A stretch of DNA of 7,540 nt, taken from Thermoflexus hugenholtzii JAD2 (GTDB taxonomy: Bacteria > Chloroflexota > Dehalococcoidia > UBA2979). Of this stretch, positions 1-4,959 are shown in pieces (the stretch's first letter is position 1; each line of letters begins with the position of its first letter). The DNA lies in assembly GCA_945889565.1 (NCBI GenBank), contig CAMDBZ010000084.1, forward strand, positions 1 to 7,540, given 5' to 3'. Both the position numbers and the translations under genes were made by a program. Below the pieces are notes generated by a model, which did not search any database, had not been told where the DNA came from, and worked only from the letters and a program-made list of their open reading frames with translations.

Positions 1-221
1 TATCGCTCGCGGTCGATTTCGCCGCGGGCATACGCCCTGCGCGCGAGCTCGCGAGCGTCGATGGCCTCTCCGCTGTCGCGTCCGCCGCTCGCGCTCTGGC
101 GTCCGAATTGCGCGAGAGCCCACACCACGGCGAGAAGCAACGGCAGCCAGACGAACGACATCATGACGATCATCCAGAACCAACCCCAGCCGCTTGGCCC
201 GTCGGCCCAGCCCCACATCAT
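1..221 (-). CDS. Small membrane protein with a C-terminal SHOCT motif (partial, 3' end outside window)
   Basis: Reading leftwards from 221, the frame gives a Trp/Met-rich N-terminus (MMWGWADGPSGWGWFWMIV), one hydrophobic membrane helix (about residues 14-38), a short polar linker rich in Gly/Ser/Arg, and then ELARRAYARGEIDRER at residues 57-72, where the window ends. That last piece matches the SHOCT pattern (L-x-x-R-Y/A-A-R-G-E-I-x-x-E-E-Y). The order of Trp-rich start, one helix and SHOCT tail is typical of small SHOCT membrane proteins, usually 70-90 residues, so only a few residues should be missing. A strong Shine-Dalgarno sequence (GGAGG, 230-234) lies 8 nt before the first of two tandem ATGs. 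SHOCT proteins have no firm biochemical role; many lie near metal-stress or envelope genes. No partner gene is visible here. Confidence 0.8.
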   Translation of the reverse strand, partial: MMWGWADGPSGWGWFWMIVMMSFVWLPLLLAVVWALAQFGRQSASGGRDSGEAIDARELARRAYARGEIDRER

Positions 222-260
222 CCGGTGCTCCTCCCGATCGCCCTCGATGGTGGCCGATCT

Positions 261-278
261 CCTACAGCTAATAGTAGG
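261..278. promoter_or_regulatory. Inverted repeat, possible operator/-10 region for the SHOCT gene
   Basis: CCTAC and GTAGG arms are separated by 8 nt (AGCTAATA), centred about 48 nt upstream of the SHOCT start. On the minus strand TACTAT (276-271) could act as a -10 box overlapping the repeat; no convincing -35 is seen. The CTAC...GTAG symmetry loosely resembles BlaI/CopY-type operators, but no such regulator is visible here, so the protein that binds is unknown. Confidence 0.3.
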
Positions 279-279
279 T

Positions 280-521
280 GAGGCGGCAACGGCAGGGACG
301 AATGCCCTTCGAGCGCCACGGCGCGGCAGATGCGACTGATCTCCGTGCAGAGGATGGCGCTGACCCGCGCGGCCCTTATGTCGCTGCGCAGCGACGAACT
401 CGGCGCTGCGCAGCGAGGCCTCCCGGGAGGTCACCTGCAGGTCGTACAGGTAGACCTCTTCCTGGTGCTCGCCCGTCGTCTCGCCCTTGTAGGCGATCAG
501 TCTGCGAGCATCCGCCGCTTC
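280..521 (-). pseudogene. Decaying gene remnant, frameshifted, family not recognised
   Basis: Two minus-strand segments have strongly coding-like composition but lie in different frames. The upstream one (about 521-404) reads DARRLIAYKGETTGEHQEEV and continues YLYDLQVTSREASLRS with G or C at nearly every third position. The downstream one (about 394-280) reads SLRSDIRAARVSAILCTEIS and continues RICRAVALEGHSSLPLPPHL, an amphipathic helical stretch. The junction is a 13-bp sequence present twice at a 22-bp offset. Removing one 22-bp unit restores a single frame (...TSREASLRSDIRAARVSAIL...). Before about 521 and after about 280 codon choice becomes random, with rare CTA, TTA and GTA codons, so both ends look eroded. 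No credible start, ribosome site or conserved domain was recognised. The shifted frame runs to a TGA at 220-218 overlapping the SHOCT start, which may be chance. It could also be an intact gene broken by an assembly error. Confidence 0.5.
382..416. repeat. Direct repeat of a palindromic 13-mer, 22-bp offset
   Basis: CGCTGCGCAGCGA occurs at 382-394 and again at 404-416, separated by CGAACTCGG. The first copy extends to a perfect 14-bp palindrome (TCGCTGCGCAGCGA, 381-394); the second keeps the 12-bp palindromic core. The offset is not a multiple of three and coincides with the frame break in the surrounding remnant. This fits replication slippage at a hairpin or insertion of a small palindromic unit. 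Confidence 0.75.
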
Positions 522-836
522 GTGGGGACCGCGCGACCGCGGGGCCCCGCGGGTGCCTGCCGAACAGTAGTGCGTGCGGGGTCGGTCGCAGCGGCCGGCC
601 CACGAGGTCGTTCCGCCCGAGCGGGGCGAGCCGTTGGGGCACCCGGCGTCGGGGGCTCGCAGCCACGCCCCGGGGGATGACGGCTGTGCTAGACTGCGGC
701 GCCAACGGGCCCGAAGCGTCGCGACGTGCCTGTGCAAGCCGAGCGACCGCGTAACGTCGAGTCTGATTGCCCGGCTACCCGCGATCGGCGATTGCGGCAA
801 CCGCATCTAGGTGGGAAGTTCAGGAGGTACGCGACC
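522..836. other. Gene-free spacer and leader of the crotonase gene
   Basis: No reading frame here has coding-like composition on either strand; frames remain open only because stop codons are rare at this GC content. The left half is very GC-rich. The right half holds the probable promoter at 687-695 and a roughly 135-nt untranslated leader, with a small hairpin (TGCGG-CAA-CCGCA, 793-805) shortly before the ribosome binding site. No riboswitch was recognised. Confidence 0.6.
687..695 (+). promoter_or_regulatory. Extended -10 promoter for the crotonase gene
   Basis: TGCTAGACT fits an extended -10 element (TGn plus TAnnnT). No TTGACA-like -35 lies 16-18 nt upstream, which is usual for extended -10 promoters. 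Transcription would start near 702, giving a leader of about 135 nt before the GTG at 837. Confidence 0.45.
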
Positions 837-1655
837 GTGACTACGAAGACGTTCGAGCTGGTCAACTACGAGAAGCGGAACCGGATCGCCTGGCTGACGA
901 TCAACAACGCCGAGCGCATGAACGCGCTGAGCACGGGCGTGCAGAACGGCCTGTGGTACGGGTTCGATGAAGCCATCAACGACGATGACGTGCTCGTCGT
1001 CGTGCTCACCGGCGGCGGTGGCCGCGCGTTCTGCGCCGGCGCCGACCTCAAGGAGATGACCGAGCGCGACCAGACGCAAGGCCAGGGCGCGGCGCAGGCG
1101 GCGAAGAGCGGCCTCAGCCACGTGACCGACTGCCTGAAGCCCGTGATCGCGGCCGTCGACGGCTTCGCGTTGGCCGGCGGCATGCAGCTCTCGGCTCGCT
1201 GCGACTTCCGCATCGCGACCGAGAAGTCGCGCTTCGGCATGCCGGAGCCGCTGCGCAGCCTCACCCCCATCAACACGATGGATACGCTGGAGATGGGCTT
1301 CGTCCCGCTGGGCGAGGCGATGTGGATCATCCTGTCCGGTGATCACATCACCGCACAGCGCGCGCACGAGATCGGCTTCGTGCAGTGGCTGGTGCCGGAC
1401 CGCGACGCGCTCATGGCCGAGGCCGAGAAGCGCGCCGAGATCCTGAAGAAGTGCGCACCGCTCGCGGTGCAAGCCCTGAAGAAGGGTGTGCACCTGCACA
1501 TGAACCCGCCGACCCCGCCCACAGGCGTGTACCTCCTCGACCACCTGAAGAAGGAGAACGCGGCGCTGCAGGAGAAGGTCGCCAAGAGCGAGGACCGGAT
1601 GGAAGGCCCGAAGGCGTTCGCCGAGAAGCGCGCGCCGAACTGGAAGGGGCGCTAA
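837..1655 (+). CDS. Enoyl-CoA hydratase/isomerase (crotonase) family protein
   Basis: A 272-residue single-domain crotonase. The start is GTG at 837, 9 nt after a perfect AGGAGG (822-827); an ATG at 726 in the same frame lacks such a site and adds residues unlike the family. Landmarks: NNAERMNALS (23-32); the oxyanion-hole loop GGRAFCAGADLKEM (61-74); the second oxyanion Gly and helix GFALAGGMQLSARCDFRIA (109-127); the acidic loop RFGMPEP (132-138); and the C-terminal segment EGPKAFAEKRAPNWKGR typical of enoyl-CoA hydratases. Family members bind acyl-CoA thioesters and stabilise an enolate, most often in fatty-acid or amino-acid breakdown. Glu137 matches Glu164 of rat enoyl-CoA hydratase, but Gln117 sits where that enzyme has Glu144, so a classical hydratase reaction is uncertain; isomerase or another crotonase chemistry is possible. 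The gene stands alone, so its substrate cannot be inferred. It is cytoplasmic, with no signal peptide. Confidence 0.9.
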   Translation: MTTKTFELVNYEKRNRIAWLTINNAERMNALSTGVQNGLWYGFDEAINDDDVLVVVLTGGGGRAFCAGADLKEMTERDQTQGQGAAQAAKSGLSHVTDCLKPVIAAVDGFALAGGMQLSARCDFRIATEKSRFGMPEPLRSLTPINTMDTLEMGFVPLGEAMWIILSGDHITAQRAHEIGFVQWLVPDRDALMAEAEKRAEILKKCAPLAVQALKKGVHLHMNPPTPPTGVYLLDHLKKENAALQEKVAKSEDRMEGPKAFAEKRAPNWKGR

Positions 1656-1688
1656 CCGCCCTCCTGCCGCCGTTCCTGGAGTCGTTCG

Positions 1689-1716
1689 ACAGAGCCCGCC
1701 GCAAGGCGGGCTCTGT
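1689..1716. terminator. GC-rich hairpin between convergent genes (crotonase / cbiO)
   Basis: ACAGAGCCCGCC and GGCGGGCTCTGT form a perfect 12-bp stem closed by a GCAA (GNRA) tetraloop, 33 nt after the crotonase stop and 82 nt beyond the cbiO stop on the other strand. Neither side carries a clear T-run, so it is not a textbook intrinsic terminator, but its position suits a bidirectional terminator or 3'-end stabiliser. Confidence 0.7.
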
Positions 1717-1798
1717 GCTGTGAGGTGTTGTGGCGTGCCGCGCGCTGGACGGTCACGTGACTGGCTCGTCACCGCACATGGAGGCGCGCCCCGTTCGC

Positions 1799-2554
1799 TT
1801 ACGCGTGCGGCAGCCCGTGCGCCTCGTCCAGGCCGTGAGCGTGCAGGAGGTCGTGGTCCGCGAGGATCGTCGCGGTCTCGCCGTCGGCGACGATGCGGCC
1901 TTCGTCGAGCACGACGACGCGGGTGAACACCCCGGGCAGCGCCCCGAGGTCGTGCGTGGATACGAGCATGGTCTGCGGCAGCGACTGCAAGAGCGCGATC
2001 AGCTCATAGCGCGCCCCGGGCGACAGGCTCGCCGTCGGCTCGTCGAGCGCGAGGATCGGCGTCCCCATCGCGAGCACGGTAGCGATCGCGACACGCTTCT
2101 TCTGACCCATGCTGAGGTGGTGTGGCATGCGTGCCTCGAAGCCGCTCATGCCGACCTGCTTGAGCGCTTCGGTCACGCGCCGCTGCACCTCGGGCTTTGG
2201 CAGCCCCATGTGCAGCGGGCCGAACGCGACGTCGTCCAGCACAGTCGGCGAGAACAGCTGGTCGTCCGGGTTCGCGAAGAGCAGGCCGATCAGCGCGCGT
2301 ATCTCGCGCACACTCGCATCGGACAGCACCCGACCCAGCACGCGGATCTCGCCGCGGCCGCGGAGGATGCCGTTCAGCTGCATCAGCAGCGTGGACTTAC
2401 CCGCCCCGTTCGCGCCGATCAGCGCAACCTTCTCGCCAGCCGGCACCTGCAGGCTCACGCCGCGCAGCGCGGGCACGCCATCCGGGTACGCGAACTCGAC
2501 ATCGTGCAGCTCGAGCGCGAGCTCCCGATGCGCGCCGTTAGCCGAGGCGGACAT
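1799..2554 (-). CDS. cbiO: CbiO, ATPase subunit of a cobalt/nickel ECF transporter
   Basis: A 251-residue ABC ATPase that powers metal import with CbiQ and CbiM at the inner face of the membrane. Visible motifs: Walker A GANGAGKST (47-55), Q-loop FANPDDQLF (93-101, the NPDDQLF form typical of CbiO/EcfA), signature LSMGQKKR (147-154, Met where most have Gly), Walker B ILALDEPTA (167-175) and the switch His201 in STHD. The D-loop is SLSP rather than SLDP. The C-terminus is short and carries several histidines (HDLLHAHGLDEAHGLPHA, five His), which might contact metal. The ATG at 2554 lies inside the end of cbiQ (17-nt overlap) with only a weak AGG ahead of it, so translation is probably coupled. 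It is the last gene of the operon. Ni and Co importers are alike at this subunit, so the metal is not decided here. Confidence 0.93.
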   Translation of the reverse strand: MSASANGAHRELALELHDVEFAYPDGVPALRGVSLQVPAGEKVALIGANGAGKSTLLMQLNGILRGRGEIRVLGRVLSDASVREIRALIGLLFANPDDQLFSPTVLDDVAFGPLHMGLPKPEVQRRVTEALKQVGMSGFEARMPHHLSMGQKKRVAIATVLAMGTPILALDEPTASLSPGARYELIALLQSLPQTMLVSTHDLGALPGVFTRVVVLDEGRIVADGETATILADHDLLHAHGLDEAHGLPHA

Positions 2555-3332
2555 ACGCCTGCACGAGCGCTGCGTACAGCAGCAGCAGTGCTGCGCCGGC
2601 GAGCTCCGAGCGGTGCAGCGTCGGTGGGTCGAGAAAGCGCGGCTCGCCGTCGTAGCCGCGGGACTGCATCGCAGCGAACACGCGCTCGCTGCGTTCGTAC
2701 GAACGCAGGAAGAGCGTGCCGACCATGCTACCCAGGATGCCCGCGCGCCAGCGGAGCGTGCCGCCGCTGCGATAACCGGCGATCGCCGCGCTGCGGCTGT
2801 CGCGGCTGCGCATCAGGCGGCTGCCTTCGTCGCCGATGGTGAACAGGTAGCGGTACGTGAAAAAGATCACCGCGGCGAGCAGCGCCGGTACGCGCAGGCC
2901 GCGCAACGCGTGCACCAGCTCGGTCGGAGTCGTGCTCGCGGTCAGCACGCAGGCGAGCACGACGCTGATCCAGGACTTCGCCAGGATCGTGGCGACGGCC
3001 TCCGCTCCCTCCCGCGTCGCCGTCCAGCCGAGCAGGGGGACAGTCGCGACGAGTTCGCCGGGCGTGGTGAAGGCGAGCGGCACGGCGGCCAGCACGAACG
3101 GCAGCGCCAGCGCCGAGCGCTTGAGCACGACGTCGAGGGGCAGCCGCGCGACGGCGACCAGCGCCGCGACCGGCAACGCGAGCGCCGCCAGCGCGAGCCA
3201 GTGCGCGTGCGGTGTCGCCGTCACGAGCAGCACGTACCCGAGCGTGAGCGCGAGCTTGACGCGCCCGTCCGCGCGATGCACGACGCTGGCGCGCGTGACG
3301 TACCGATCGCCGAGCGCGAACACGAGGCTCAT
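2538..3332 (-). CDS. cbiQ: CbiQ, transmembrane coupling (T) component of a cobalt/nickel ECF transporter
   Basis: A 264-residue polytopic membrane protein that links the ATPase to the CbiM substrate-binding subunit. N-terminal RVKLALTLGYVLL (24-36) is the start usual for the family. Hydrophobic helices follow at about 24-40, 45-62, 70-90 and 115-135, with another near the C-terminus (244-260). The conserved cytosolic coupling region contains FFTYRYLF (157-164), then SERVFAAMQSRGYDG (215-229), which matches the A-M-x-x-R-G-x-x-G motif that contacts the ATPase. I start at ATG 3332, 13 nt after the stop of the PDGLE gene, with GGTGAGG upstream. An in-frame start at 3401 would overlap the previous gene by 56 nt and add an unlikely Pro/Ala-rich tail. 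Its stop codon lies within the start of cbiO, indicating coupled translation. Confidence 0.92.
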   Translation of the reverse strand: MSLVFALGDRYVTRASVVHRADGRVKLALTLGYVLLVTATPHAHWLALAALALPVAALVAVARLPLDVVLKRSALALPFVLAAVPLAFTTPGELVATVPLLGWTATREGAEAVATILAKSWISVVLACVLTASTTPTELVHALRGLRVPALLAAVIFFTYRYLFTIGDEGSRLMRSRDSRSAAIAGYRSGGTLRWRAGILGSMVGTLFLRSYERSERVFAAMQSRGYDGEPRFLDPPTLHRSELAGAALLLLYAALVQAYVRLG

Positions 3333-3345
3333 CGCGCAGGCCGCC

Positions 3346-3678
3346 TCACCTGGCGCCGGTACCAGACCTCGGCTCACCCTCGGCGCGGGCGCGGCGGGCA
3401 AGCAGCATCCCCGCGATCACGGTGACGGTGGCGATCACGAGCACGCCCACCGCGCCGGCGAGCACCGTGGCGACGCGCTCATTCTCGACGCCGGGGAACC
3501 GGTAGTCCCGGATGAACGTGACCCCGGGATCCTCGGCACGGTCGCTGAACTCGTGCTCTTGGGCCACTTTTTCGAGGCCGTCCGGCGAGCCCGACGCCCA
3601 CGGCGAGAGCAGCGCGACGCCGAGCGCGATCGCTACGCCTGCGGCGAGCAGCGGGGCGTACCGCTTGAGCGTGCTCAT
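3346..3678 (-). CDS. PDGLE-domain protein, CbiN/NikN-like partner of CbiM
   Basis: A 110-residue protein with two membrane helices, about residues 9-27 and 69-93, joined by an extracytoplasmic loop. Just after the first helix it reads SPDGLEKVAQEHEF (31-44), which contains the signature of the PDGLE domain (Pfam), the small component found separate from or fused to CbiM/NikM in cobalt and nickel importers. The loop also holds VTFIRDYRFPG (53-63). Such CbiN/NikN subunits are needed for metal loading of the M component in known systems. ATG 3678 has AAGGAG 7 nt upstream, and its ATG overlaps the cbiM stop (ATGA), so the two are translationally coupled and probably made in equal amounts. The C-terminal tail is basic and hydrophilic, placing both termini in the cytoplasm. 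Confidence 0.88.
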   Translation of the reverse strand: MSTLKRYAPLLAAGVAIALGVALLSPWASGSPDGLEKVAQEHEFSDRAEDPGVTFIRDYRFPGVENERVATVLAGAVGVLVIATVTVIAGMLLARRARAEGEPRSGTGAR

Positions 3679-4388
3679 GCGCGCACTCCTTCCGGGGTGA
3701 CGTTCGGGGCGACGCCCACGAGATCGGGACGCGTCGCCAGCAAGAACGAGACGGCCGCGGCGGTAATCAGCCCTTCGCCGATGCCGATGAACACGTGTAC
3801 GCCCAGCATCGCCGGCAATACCACGCCGACGGGCGACGTCCCGGAGAGCGCGAGCTCCAGGCTTAACACCACCGACGCGATCACGACCGTCAACCAAGCG
3901 ACTGCGAAGGACGCGGCGACGCGTCCGCCCGTGGAGCGTTCGGCCAGCGGCCGCAACAGCGCGTAGAACAGCGCACCCGCGAGCGCCGTCGTCACGCCCA
4001 TCGTGAATACGTTCGCGCCCAGCGCCCCGAGGCCGCCGTCCTGGAACAGCACCGCCTGCAACGCGACCACCGACGTCATCACGAGAATCGCTGCCCACGG
4101 CCCCAGGCAGATCGCGGCCAGCGCGCCACCGAGCATGTGCCCGGAGGTGCCGCCCGCGACCGGGAAGTTCATCATCTGCGCGGCGAAGATGAACGCCCCC
4201 ATCACGCCCATCAGCGGCACGGCGCGCTCCCCGAGCCGGCGGTTGGTCATCCGCACCGCGACCGCGATCGCCACTGCGCTCGCGACGTAGCCCGCAGCCG
4301 CGACCGGGAGGCTGAGAAACCCGTCCGGGATGTGCATCGCCGGGCCGACCGCGTCGCTCACCGCCGGGAATGAAACTGCTACTGCCAT
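3675..4388 (-). CDS. cbiM: CbiM/NikM-type substrate-binding membrane component of a cobalt/nickel ECF transporter
   Basis: The S component that captures Co2+ or Ni2+. From MHIPDGFLSL it is a 220-residue polytopic protein with the family marks: the Met1-His2 metal-binding terminus, QMMNFPVAGGTSGHMLGG (54-71) with His67 at the exact number of the NikM metal ligand, FQDGGLGALGANVFTMG (98-114), and HVFIGIGEGLITA (191-203). An ATG at 4388, 17 codons upstream in frame, has GGGGGG 4 nt before it and lies 11 nt after the regulator's stop. Its first codons (GCA GTA GCA GTT TCA) are A/T-rich, as often at true starts. The ATG of MHIPDG (4337) has no clear ribosome site. The protein is therefore probably made as MAVAVSFPAVSDAVGPA-MHIPDG and cleaved to expose Met-His, as reported for CbiM proteins with leader peptides. 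If the start is 4337, the leader does not exist. Confidence 0.92.
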   Translation of the reverse strand: MAVAVSFPAVSDAVGPAMHIPDGFLSLPVAAAGYVASAVAIAVAVRMTNRRLGERAVPLMGVMGAFIFAAQMMNFPVAGGTSGHMLGGALAAICLGPWAAILVMTSVVALQAVLFQDGGLGALGANVFTMGVTTALAGALFYALLRPLAERSTGGRVAASFAVAWLTVVIASVVLSLELALSGTSPVGVVLPAMLGVHVFIGIGEGLITAAAVSFLLATRPDLVGVAPNVTPEGVRA

Positions 4389-4399
4389 GCTGCCCCCCG

Positions 4400-4840
4400 C
4401 TACGTCTGCGCTGCAGCCTGCCGGCAGCGCGCGCACTCGCCCATGATCGCGAAATGGTCGAGGAACGCGTCGAACCCGGTGACCGCGCGGATCTCGCTGC
4501 CCAGCTGCCGCAGCAGCGCCGGATCGAGGTCCCGCTCGACGCCGCAGCCCAGGCAGACGAGGTGGTGATGGGGCCGGCTGTGGTCGACCCACGTGAACGC
4601 CGCGCGGCCGCCCGCATCGACCTCGGAGACGAGGCGCAGCTCCTTGAGCGTCGTGAGGGCGCGGTACACCGTCGACAGGGCCATCGGGGTGTCCGGCTGG
4701 CCGGCCATCAGCTCGTGCAGCTCCTCGACGGTGCGATGGCCGCCCGCGTGCTGGAGCGCGGCCGCCACGCGCTGCCGCTGTGGGGTGAGCCGCCGCCCCC
4801 CTGAGCGCAATAGCGCCGTCGTGTCCGCTTCGCAGCTCAC
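4400..4840 (-). CDS. Fur-family metal-responsive transcriptional regulator
   Basis: A 146-residue Fur/Zur/Nur-type repressor. The N-terminal winged helix includes RRLTPQRQRVAAAL (16-29) and the recognition helix STVYRALTTLKEL (56-68). The dimerisation and metal domain has DHSRPHHHLVCLGCG (86-100), giving a His cluster and the first structural CxxC (C96, C99), and HFAIMGECARC (129-139), giving the second (C136, C139). Length and motifs are complete. The start is GTG 4840, 7 nt after GGAGGG (4848-4853); a longer frame from 4921 would place the promoter inside the coding region. It is first in the operon, 11 nt before cbiM, so it very probably senses the imported metal (Ni or Co) and represses the operon when metal is plentiful. 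Zn or Fe sensing cannot be excluded from sequence alone. Confidence 0.9.
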   Translation of the reverse strand: MSCEADTTALLRSGGRRLTPQRQRVAAALQHAGGHRTVEELHELMAGQPDTPMALSTVYRALTTLKELRLVSEVDAGGRAAFTWVDHSRPHHHLVCLGCGVERDLDPALLRQLGSEIRAVTGFDAFLDHFAIMGECARCRQAAAQT

Positions 4841-4853
4841 GCTTCTGCCCTCC

Positions 4854-4865
4854 GCGAATATTCGC
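4854..4865. promoter_or_regulatory. Perfect 12-bp palindrome, candidate operator of the Fur-family regulator
   Basis: GCGAATATTCGC is a perfect palindrome directly upstream of the regulator's ribosome binding site. It overlaps the expected transcription start of the -10 box at 4867-4872. A protein bound here would block initiation, which suits autoregulation of the metal operon. It is A/T-rich at its centre, unlike its surroundings. It does not match the classic Fur box closely. Confidence 0.5.
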
Positions 4866-4866
4866 A

Positions 4867-4872
4867 ATTGTA
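4867..4872 (-). promoter_or_regulatory. -10 box of the regulator-cbiM-PDGLE-cbiQ-cbiO operon
   Basis: On the minus strand TACAAT differs from the TATAAT consensus at one base. Transcription would begin near 4860, 20 nt before the GTG start, inside the palindrome. No good -35 is seen 16-18 nt upstream. Confidence 0.5.
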
Positions 4873-4947
4873 CGGCGGGACACAAGGTGCCGGCGGTTGC
4901 GCGCTGCGGCGTGCCGGCCACAGCCCGCGCCGCACTTGCCTAACGCG

Positions 4948-4953
4948 TACCAT
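4948..4953 (+). promoter_or_regulatory. -10 box of the universal stress protein gene (probably leaderless)
   Basis: TACCAT (TAnnnT) ends 6 nt before the ATG at 4960, the spacing at which transcription starts at the A of the start codon. No Shine-Dalgarno sequence lies before this ATG, which also points to a leaderless transcript, a common arrangement in high-GC actinobacteria. Confidence 0.45.
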
Positions 4954-4959
4954 GCGCCC

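Noticed and set aside
278..754. Plus-strand frames over 61-754
   Set aside because: Arg/Pro-rich translation, no ribosome site and no domain; the opposite strand shows the SHOCT start and the remnant.
1752..1761. Palindrome GTCACGTGAC in the spacer between the convergent genes
   Set aside because: It lies downstream of both neighbouring genes, so an operator role is unlikely, and a 10-bp palindrome can arise by chance.
807..1772. Long minus-strand frame opposite the crotonase gene
   Set aside because: It is Arg/Leu/His-rich with no recognisable domain and lies fully antisense to a clear crotonase gene with its own ribosome site; such frames are common at this GC content.
1730..3966. Long plus-strand frames (1730-2842, 2109-3425, 2857-3966) opposite the cbi operon
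   Set aside because: Their residue composition (runs of Arg, Ala, Gln or Ser/Thr) is that of antisense translation of GC-rich genes, and the opposite strand encodes intact CbiO, CbiQ and PDGLE proteins.
3346..4617. A single 423-codon minus-strand protein ending in the PDGLE region
   Set aside because: Only the last 110 codons match a family and have a ribosome site; the rest is an out-of-frame reading of cbiM and the regulator.
4841..4959. Cobalamin or nickel/cobalt riboswitch upstream of the metal operon
   Set aside because: The spacer is about 120 nt, shared with a divergent gene, and the predicted leader is about 20 nt, too short for either riboswitch.
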